A program made the translations under genes and the position numbers. The notes beneath the pieces are model-generated. The model searched no databases and was not told where the DNA came from. It saw only the letters and a program-made list of their open reading frames with translations. Source: Branchiostoma floridae (lineage: Eukaryota; Chordata; Leptocardii; Amphioxiformes; Branchiostomatidae). Taken from it: DNA of 64,000 nt. Of this stretch, positions 46,574-64,000 are shown in pieces. Each line of letters opens with the position of its first letter. Position 1 is the first letter of the stretch. The stretch is taken from the NCBI RefSeq assembly GCF_000003815.2, contig NC_049995.1, forward strand, positions 5,010,183 through 5,074,182, read 5' to 3'.

Positions 46574-48243
46574 ATTTTTGTCTTCTATCTTTTATGATAT
46601 CGACTCTCAAAATGGGGACGGGTGAACTCAGCTGTGTCGTTGCAGTCACCCTACCCAAACTATGGGACACATACATCGATGTAGGTTAGACATCCAGGTA
46701 ATTTAGATACACCGAAAAGTAGTTACTCAAGCAACTGGATATGGTTTTGGAAACGTCTTCATTCATAGTTAGAGAATAAAAGACCTGTTTCCTCCAGATC
46801 CCTTCAGTGTCACTGACGAAAACTGGTGGATTCCAGATGAAACATCTGACCGTTTCCAAAACCATATCCAGTTGCTTGAGTAACTACTTTTCGGTGTATG
46901 GGACTGCATGTTGGGCCCCAACATCTCCAACTGCAGGAACCTGCCTTGGCCTGGTTGCAGTATTGGCACGGAACGATAATGGTGATGATGACTCTCATGA
47001 ATACTTATTCAGAATCAAAGTTGATTATTATGAAACTCAGATATTTCATTGAAAATTATGATCTTGGTATATTACTATACCTAATTGAGATGTGTTTTTG
47101 TGGTACAGTATTAGGTATACTTATTTGTTTAAGATCCTAATACTACATGTAGGCAAAATAAAAATTGAATCTTAAATGTATATGTTGCAAATTGCTAATA
47201 AAGCTCTTTTTGACTTTTTTATATTAAGTTATTGCAAGACCCAATTTAACAATGAAATTGGTGATGGGATTTGTATGACATTGTACATTGCTACAAAGAA
47301 TAGTTGATCATTGCAAATTTTGTGAATCTGGCCAATATATGGTTGATTGACTTTTCAGATCAATGCACAGGATAACAGGTAACTCTTTGTTGTACATATG
47401 AAAGAATTTGTCTTTTTTATGGCTTGATGATTTCCCTTTTTCATAGCTTTGAATTCTCACTGAAATTGTCTATAATGAATTTATATTTTGCAAATGAATG
47501 TGTCTTGAATACCAGTGTGATTTTTTGCAAATGCTGTCATGATTATTATAACTCCAAATACATGTACATGTGTAAGTTGTAAAATTTTTAATTTGTTGCA
47601 GTTTTACAATTACGATCTTGTGAAATACAGTCATTATGTATGAAATTCTATCAGTCACTTAATGTTTAACTTTTTTTCTTGTAACACACCAGTCAACTGA
47701 GAGCAGGTTTCAAAATTTATTTGTCATAGCTGCCCAAAAGAGGAAACATATTTATATAGCAACTTACTGCACCTATGAAGAAATATCAGTGTAATAAACT
47801 GCACTTCTCTATGATACATTTGTATTTTTTGGTCTTTTTTTTTTAAATTTGATACGGATAGGATTGTATGAAATTTCACACATATAGTATATTAAATGGA
47901 TTAAGGCTGTAGACAAAGTGAAAATCTGCAACACACCAGGGAACAATTATTATAGGAACTGGAAAAAATCCATTTTAAACTTGCAAGCACTTGGTTCAAT
48001 ATTGCTATACACTTTAAACTGTTATCAGCTGAAGAAAACAATATTTCACTTGTATCTAATAGTAACGCTATGTAACGTTGTGCAATACTATATGTATCAA
48101 AAAGTCGGATGCACACCTGATGTTTTACCTTGCGCCCTCCAGAATTGTTATTATTCTGATTAAGGGGTCGGCCTAGGTTTCTTTGTCTTTTAAACTCATC
48201 TTGTATGTTGATTTTAAATGTGTTGTGTTTATATGTCAATAAA
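46574..48243 (+). other. DENND3: DENND3 3'UTR and downstream
   Basis: Follows the TGA at 46571-46573. Candidate AATAAA signals are at 47157, 47197 and 48238. The 47197 signal is followed by a T-rich stretch and is a plausible main end; 48238 would give a longer form. The 3'UTR includes a 48-bp-arm inverted repeat at 46708-46900. Confidence 0.5.
46708..46900. mobile_element. Inverted-repeat element in the DENND3 3'UTR
   Basis: Arms 46708-46755 and 46853-46900 are perfect 48-bp reverse complements (starting TACACCGAAAAGTAGTTAC), around a 97-bp centre. In RNA this would form a long hairpin. A decayed relative (CATCCAGGTA...GCAACTGGATATG) is at about 39005-39065. Confidence 0.85.
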
Positions 48244-49370
48244 GATGATGTCAACCCCCCTCTTCAAAACAGTTCAATATATGTCAACTTGAATGTTTCA
48301 TCTTGTAGTACACACAACTCCATAAAGTTTAGCAAAATGCAACAAGTGCAGAAAACAAGTGCATAAAACATTTAGCCTCAAATGATATTTATATCTACAA
48401 TTAGTAGATAATTTAAGCCATTCATGATGTACCACAAATAACACACAGTGACAGATATTTGCTTCGTTTTCATGTGAAGTGCTTTAAAAAAATCTAAACA
48501 AAAATGTCAATGGCATTTTAAAACAGCACCAAACTACTGCAGTCACTGATTAAAAATAAAGACTTGTGGTCAAGTAAGTATATTGAAACACAATGTCATG
48601 ATCAATATATTCCTTTGCAACCACTTTATAAAGGCCTCTATTCTATACACGTACATTGTATCTGCCAATATTTACATAAAGGTGGAGATTTACAACATTA
48701 CTACAAAGTAGATGTATGGAATGCATGATGGTAACACTTCAATATAGTAAACGACAAACAGGAAGGTTCTCCCATAGAGCTTCTAGTTTGAATTTCTTGC
48801 CACTATTTCGAACTTCATTTATGAAACTTTATCATTAAAAAAAAACAACTGAATTTCACTGTTTCGTCTGCAACTTTTCAGCTTGCTGGTTTCTTTTTTT
48901 AATGTTAGATGTCACACAGCACTTTATGGTACAATTATTAACATTTTCAGCCAAAAATACTTCCTATTCTGTATCAGAAAAGCTACATATTGCTAGGTAT
49001 CCATCATATTTTAGCGAGAAGTTTTATTTCACTAACGTTTTTAGGGGGGGGGGGGGGTTGTGTACCTGCCAAACCAGCAGATATACAGAAAATGAGACAA
49101 AATAGAAAGCCAGACGAAAAGTGTCTAAAGACGTAAAAAAAAAAACAGCCAGGGCCAAAGCTGAGTGCTTAGAGAATAGCTCTGGATTCCTCCCTACTGT
49201 AAAATTATCATGATGTAAGAATGGCATTGGTACGTAGTTCAAACAGACAATTTTGTATTCAATTTGGTAGTTTGATCCCAACACTGCTTAGAAAAATATT
49301 TGATACCCAGAATCATCTTAATGGAGGGAGTGGGTAACACTGAATAGTGCCAGGTCAAAGGTGTCAAAAA
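48244..49370. other. Intergenic region DENND3 / RITA1
   Basis: Convergent 3' ends meet here. AT-rich with a G-run at 49044-49058. A plus-strand TTTATT near 49023 is a possible RITA1 polyadenylation signal. No coding exon seen. Confidence 0.45.
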
Positions 49371-49374
49371 CTGG

Positions 49375-49490
49375 GGACAACTTGTTGAAATTGGGCAAAT
49401 CTGCAAGTGCAGTCAGCCCATGTGGAGCCGGAGAGGAGCTGCAAACAATACAACATCTGCTACAAAACTGTGAACCCGTCCAACCTGCTC
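49375..49490 (+). pseudogene. Decayed LINE C-terminal fragment
   Basis: The plus strand reads SPCGAGEELQTIQHLLQNCE, the CxCG...T..HLL..C pattern found near the C-terminus of many non-LTR retrotransposon reverse-transcriptase proteins. It stops soon after and no flanking reverse-transcriptase core is present. It lies in or next to the RITA1 3'UTR, in antisense. Confidence 0.55.
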
Positions 49491-49725
49491 GGATAGTGAC
49501 TTAAGAGAGGCCAATGGGGCAGCCCGCTGCTAGATTAGGAGATGGAACAACAAGATTATGGTGATGATTTTAATGCCATACATTTCTCTGTCATCTCTCA
49601 CCTTGAGATGATAGAGAAGATATTAGGTCATCAGGCACCAGAATATGTATCCCAGAAGCCAAGGGGATAGGGCACGATGGATAGCTATGCTAAAATCTTT
49701 TTAATACAAAAACAGTTCCACAAAG

Positions 49726-50698
49726 CTACGGCTTCCAGCCCTGCCTGACTCCTGTGGCACTTGTTCTCCCGCTGGCCGCACTCCCCGGCCGGCTCCCCCC
49801 TCCCCGGGACCAACTGCTGTACCGTCCCGTCCGCGTCTCCACCCCGCTCTCATAGTACATCGGTTGGTCCCCCGTCGCCGACCCTGGCCTCTCTCTCAGT
49901 GTAGATGACTGTCTGGAGTTTGGTCGCCGTGTCGATGACTGGCCTGGAGCAATCTAGTGCAAAATCAATAGTTAGTTTAGTAAACACCTCCTAAACCACA
50001 AGGTCTTGTGTTCTAAACCCAGCTTACAGTTGATAATGTTCTGAACTATACTTTTCATGCTACAGTTTCAGGTTTATGGATGTGAAGCAATGTCCAGTTT
50101 TTGTAATCTCCTAGTATCCAAGCAGATCCTACGGTAGCATAAAATAGTATCAAAAGCTCGCAAAGGAGTGAAGCCGGCCTTGGAGTGGGTTTGCTACCGT
50201 AGGATCTGCTTGGAGATTACTGTTTTTGTGGCCTCCTGTATTTTTTCAAAACATTTCATCTTAAATATGCCAATTGAACCTACCAAAATAAAAACATGGC
50301 CATTTTTTATTATCAACAAGATTCCCTCAAAACGGCATAAAGACAGGCACGTAACAAAACAAAACAAAAATTACCTTCTCGACTGTGGGGGTTCCCGGTG
50401 ACCACAGCAGGGGCGTACCCCGCCTGTCTTTCTCCTCCCATGGAGCTGTGAACTCTGGCTCCGCAAGTTTGGATCCAAACAGCCCCTCATCAACAAAGGA
50501 TGGGGTGTGCTTCACAAGTCTGGAATAAACAGAGAAAGAAATGCAGACAAAATTGAATCAGTAATCATATCCAATGGTTACATGAATGTTACTAATAAGG
50601 CCCAAGGAGGTAATTATTTTAACCTCATTGTAAGGACAGAGCATACACTTGATAACATTCGTGTGTTTATGAAATGTGACAACCTTTGGTACAGCAAA

Positions 50699-50735
<37 letters not shown>

Positions 50736-51520
50736 TTTCCAACCTCTGGATGGATTGTGATGGTATTTGGTAAGTGGGTAGGTATTGAAAAGTAAGAGTT
50801 TAAGACAGATTTGGGACCCTTGGTGACTGTCCTTGGTACTGCAGCAGAACTTCCTTTTTTTTTAAATCTTTTGTCCTGAGACATGCTGTGGTTTTGCTTT
50901 CATGGTAAAAGGTAGGTTTTGATGCAAAGAAGACAGTGGTATAGGTTTGTGCCCCCTAGGTAGTTTTTAGCTATTGCTTGCTTCCTTACAGTAGGCTTTA
51001 TAATCACATGTACGTAAACTGGGTGTGATATGAAAAATGTAAAAAAGACAAAGCAGCCAGACAGATTCTCCCTACAGCACCACCTGCTGGCAAGAGGTAG
51101 CCATTACAACCTCAAGGAAGGCAGCAGATGAAAAATTAAGTATGATGTTGTGTTGGTTGGACATGTAGAAAATTGTTAACAAAAAATAAAACCTCACCTG
51201 TATTTGTTCTTTGTCCTGGGCATGCTACTTATGCGACTCCCACTTCTCGAAGCAGTCCCGCTCAGTCTACCACTTGGCGGTCGAGAACTTCTGTCCCCTG
51301 TTTCGCTCTTGGACCCATACACAGGCGGTGACCACAACAATGGCGGCGCCTTCGACTTTGGAGTGGAGAATGAGTTCTCGTTTGATCTGCGTCTGTCGCT
51401 AGGCGACCCGAATAACATCTCGTCCACATAGGAGGAGTTTGAGGTGACCTTGTACGTTTTCTTTCCGCTGGAGCCTCGTTCCGAGACTCGGCTTTGTCCT
51501 GTTACTGTGAGGTCCTGCAT
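49726..51520 (-). CDS. RITA1: RITA1-like RBPJ-interacting and tubulin-associated protein
   Basis: Minus-strand exons 51520-51198, 50519-50375 and 49938-49726 give about 226 aa (human about 269). In vertebrates RITA1 binds RBPJ and tubulin, exports RBPJ from the nucleus and dampens Notch output. Conserved boxes are visible: SSYVDEMLFGSP (about residues 29-40), KNKYR at the exon 1/2 junction, HTPSFVDEGLFGSK (about 112-125), two LLWSP motifs, and a Ser/Arg-rich C-terminus ending QGWKP, similar to the human PPWK end. The last exon keeps frame only with the acceptor at 49940-49939 (GGCCAG). The acceptor 8 bases earlier would give an early stop. A 5' non-coding exon ends at a donor at 53060. The acceptor before the start codon is weak, so the exact N-terminus is less certain. 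Confidence 0.85.
50703..50734. repeat. (TG)n microsatellite
   Basis: About 15 TG units in a RITA1 intron. Confidence 0.95.
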
Positions 51521-52030
51521 GTTCTCTGTGTCATCAAGTTGTTTTCAGTCTCTCAGTCTGGGACGACACGTTCACATTAGAAGTGGAGGGACATGCATAG
51601 TTGAAACTTTAGTATGTCCATATGAAAACTCTGATTATCACTCCTGACACAGTAAATGTGATCATCCTGGTCTGAGTCCTGTAAGACAGGTGATTATGAA
51701 ATATGTATACTATTAGAATTAAAACAACCGTCAAGTTGTTTTCAGTCTCGCACATTAGAAGATCATTCCTGACACAGAAAATGGGATCATCCTGCTTTAT
51801 GGTCAGCCCTGTATACAGAGGATTATGAAATTACATATATTGAAATTGAAACAAGACTACTCCTTTCTTACAACGGTTTGAATGGATATGTTTTTTTACT
51901 AATCTTAGTAATAAATTACTGCTACAATTTGAATGCAGTTCTTAATATTTATTATCTGTTGGCTTGCTGATACACGTAATACGACATGAAATAGTTGTCA
52001 GCAAACAATATTGAGCATAAAAATTGTAAG

Positions 52031-52096
52031 GTCATTGTCATTGATGTAAAGGAGAAAATGAGAAGTGGGCCTAACACATTGCCCTGTGGAACACCG
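52031..52096 (-). pseudogene. LINE reverse-transcriptase fragment
   Basis: The minus strand reads GVPQGNVLGPLL, the hallmark reverse-transcriptase motif (usually followed by LYIND). A 1-nt shift is then needed to read the remaining YIND-like codons. Only about 65 bp remain. It lies in the RITA1 first intron. Confidence 0.65.
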
Positions 52097-53060
52097 GATT
52101 TAAAAACTAACGTTACCACTCTTAACTACCCTTCTGAAAACAGCCTTAGGGACAACCTTGAACCTTGAACGTGGACATCATCAGGGATGCCATCACGGGT
52201 TACAAATAATCTTCCATCGTTGTTACTTCTGTTGTTTCAAGCACGAATTTAAGACAACACCAATGCCTGACTTTCCTTACCACAATACCAGTCTCCGCAA
52301 ACTCAAAATTCACAGGTTACGTTACATGTACCTAATGATATAATCACTAGTACAAAATGTAGTACTCTTGCGGAGTATGATATTTTTCAAAGCGTAATAG
52401 AATATCCGTTCATGTCTTTGAGAAAAAATGGCTTTGAGAAAAAATTGCAGGTTTAAGACTGGAATATAATGACCCTTAATAACCCCTGATTACTACCTTA
52501 AGTAAACTTGACCATGAATAATTGATCTGTTGCAGATGTACTCAATAGCCGTGGCCTTGAGGAGCATAGTTGATTAATGTACTGGGATACAATACTAAAC
52601 ATGCAATGACAGCCAGGTAAAAACGGTTATTGTAAAACTAGTATAGCTGAATCTTTAGTCTTTTAAGTTTTAGATTTTTTTTTCAAATTTACCTTGATTA
52701 TTAAGTTGATACCTCGATTTCTAAGATTAAATTAGTGTAGGATGCCCATGATCTAGCCGCATGCTTTATAAAGATTATAGTATAGCTACCTTTAAATCAG
52801 ATAAAAATGCCATAGATACAAACATTTCCAGAAAGCTCCATTTTACCAAGAAAGCTTTTTCCCAAAATCCAAACAAGTAGAACAAGTTGACAACAACAAC
52901 ACGTCAACTTTTCCGCAAATTCGTGTTCGTTTTGAACGTAAAACGCTTCAATTTATAAATATAACTTTTCTAGGCACCATCATAGTACAGCCAAAAGTGG
53001 TAATGTGGTATAAATGTAAAGAATTGCATTAAAACTCCGAGAAATACAAGAAAACTCACC

Positions 53061-53438
53061 TCCTTGCTAAAACTGTAGCGTTCTTGACAACTTGTTGGTT
53101 AGGAATGAAAGGTGACGTCATAGGACGGGCTGACTTTTCTAAGGGAGGGTTAAACTAAATATTTTGTCTCTATACAAATAGTAAATCAGCAAACCACATT
53201 AAAGGTTTGATCTTATTCATAGAATATGGCTCATAAGATGTCACAAAAAAATTGATAGTTTTCTCGTTATGAATGGATAAATATATTTTCTCTAATCCCC
53301 CCTTACATTTAAGTAGCTGCGTCAGCATTCCCAGAATCCAATGCAATACCAAGATGGCTGCGCCCATGTGATCTGGAGGGCTTTGCGGAACTAAAAATTA
53401 AATTTTTAAGTATATAAGAACGGCTTATAAGAATTATA
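53061..53438. promoter_or_regulatory. Bidirectional promoter RITA1 / DDX54
   Basis: The RITA1 5' non-coding exon (donor at 53060) and the DDX54 start (53439) are about 380 bp apart in head-to-head orientation. AAGATGGCTGCGC (53351-53363) is a YY1-type site in DDX54 orientation, and its ATG opens a 5-codon upstream ORF. ATTCCCAGAATCCAATGC just upstream resembles a ZNF143-type element. The pairing matches human, where RITA1 and DDX54 are also divergent neighbours. Confidence 0.6.
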
Positions 53439-63733
<10,295 letters not shown>

Positions 63734-64000
63734 GTACATAATGATATTCCTCTTCTTCTTGTTAGAACTAATAAATTTAAAATTTCTTAAATGTATTGCC
63801 CAGTGGCAAAGTGTATAACTATAAGTAAGGGTTGAGATTTTTCTTTGTACATGTAACTAAGGTTAAGGTTAAAAGTCTTCTTTGTACATGTGATAAAATA
63901 TATATGGTTAAAAGTCTTCCCACACTTTTTGGTGTATAGGGCTGTGCCCATCTCCATTTCTATAGCCCTTGGGCCACACTGTTGTGCAAGCACTACATCA
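63734..64000 (+). other. DDX54: DDX54 intron running off the window
   Basis: Follows the donor at 63734. No further exon is visible before the window ends. Confidence 0.7.

Noticed and set aside
50558-50884. 108-aa minus-strand frame with HTHTHT run
   Set aside because: The run is the TG microsatellite in a RITA1 intron and the rest is intron or decayed repeat.

Overview
This window looks like nuclear DNA of an invertebrate chordate, most likely an amphioxus (Branchiostoma). The reasons are: many short coding exons with GT/AG borders split by repeat-rich introns; proteins resembling vertebrate USPL1, DENND3, RITA1 and DDX54; a dense load of short inverted-repeat elements and tRNA-like SINEs; and several tandem arrays that straddle exon-intron borders, a habit I recall being reported for amphioxus. 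Species is an inference. Gene models were read by eye from frame, splice sites and protein similarity. No transcript evidence was available.

Layout. (1) 1-9.1 kb, minus strand: a complete USPL1-like SUMO isopeptidase (5 coding exons plus a 5' non-coding exon carrying an upstream ORF). (2) About 9.1-9.4 kb: a short divergent promoter region. (3) 9.4-48.2 kb, plus strand: a complete DENND3-like Rab GEF (two 5'UTR exons and 31 proposed coding exons, about 1,295 aa: uDENN, cDENN, dDENN, a PH-like domain and C-terminal WD40 repeats). Its introns hold a single-exon class A GPCR gene on the opposite strand (22.05-23.26 kb), a CpG-rich possible internal promoter near 27 kb, and many transposable elements. 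(4) 49.7-53.1 kb, minus strand: a RITA1-like tubulin/RBPJ-binding protein. (5) 53.4 kb to the window edge, plus strand: a DDX54-like DEAD-box helicase, 14 coding exons visible and 3'-truncated by the window. RITA1 and DDX54 are head to head, as in human.

The main structural theme is repeated tandem duplication of exon edges. In at least six places an exon boundary with its splice site and neighbouring intron has been copied in tandem: DENND3 first coding exon donor, cDENN exon acceptor (x3), dDENN exon donor (5 or more), WD40 exon acceptor (34-bp unit x9), DDX54 exon 4 acceptor, and DDX54 exon 11 acceptor (176-bp unit x3). In the cases I could translate, the extra copies are non-productive because of stops or a missing partner splice site. 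A 1.23-kb fold-back palindrome is inserted, with a 5-bp target duplication, inside one of these arrays.

Other elements include three non-autonomous elements with CAGGG termini and 5-bp target duplications but different interiors (one with another inverted-repeat element inside it), an inverted pair of TTAA-flanked elements, a 5'-truncated LINE inside another repeat whose empty-site relative is also in the window, two more decayed LINE fragments, tRNA-derived SINEs and several minisatellites.
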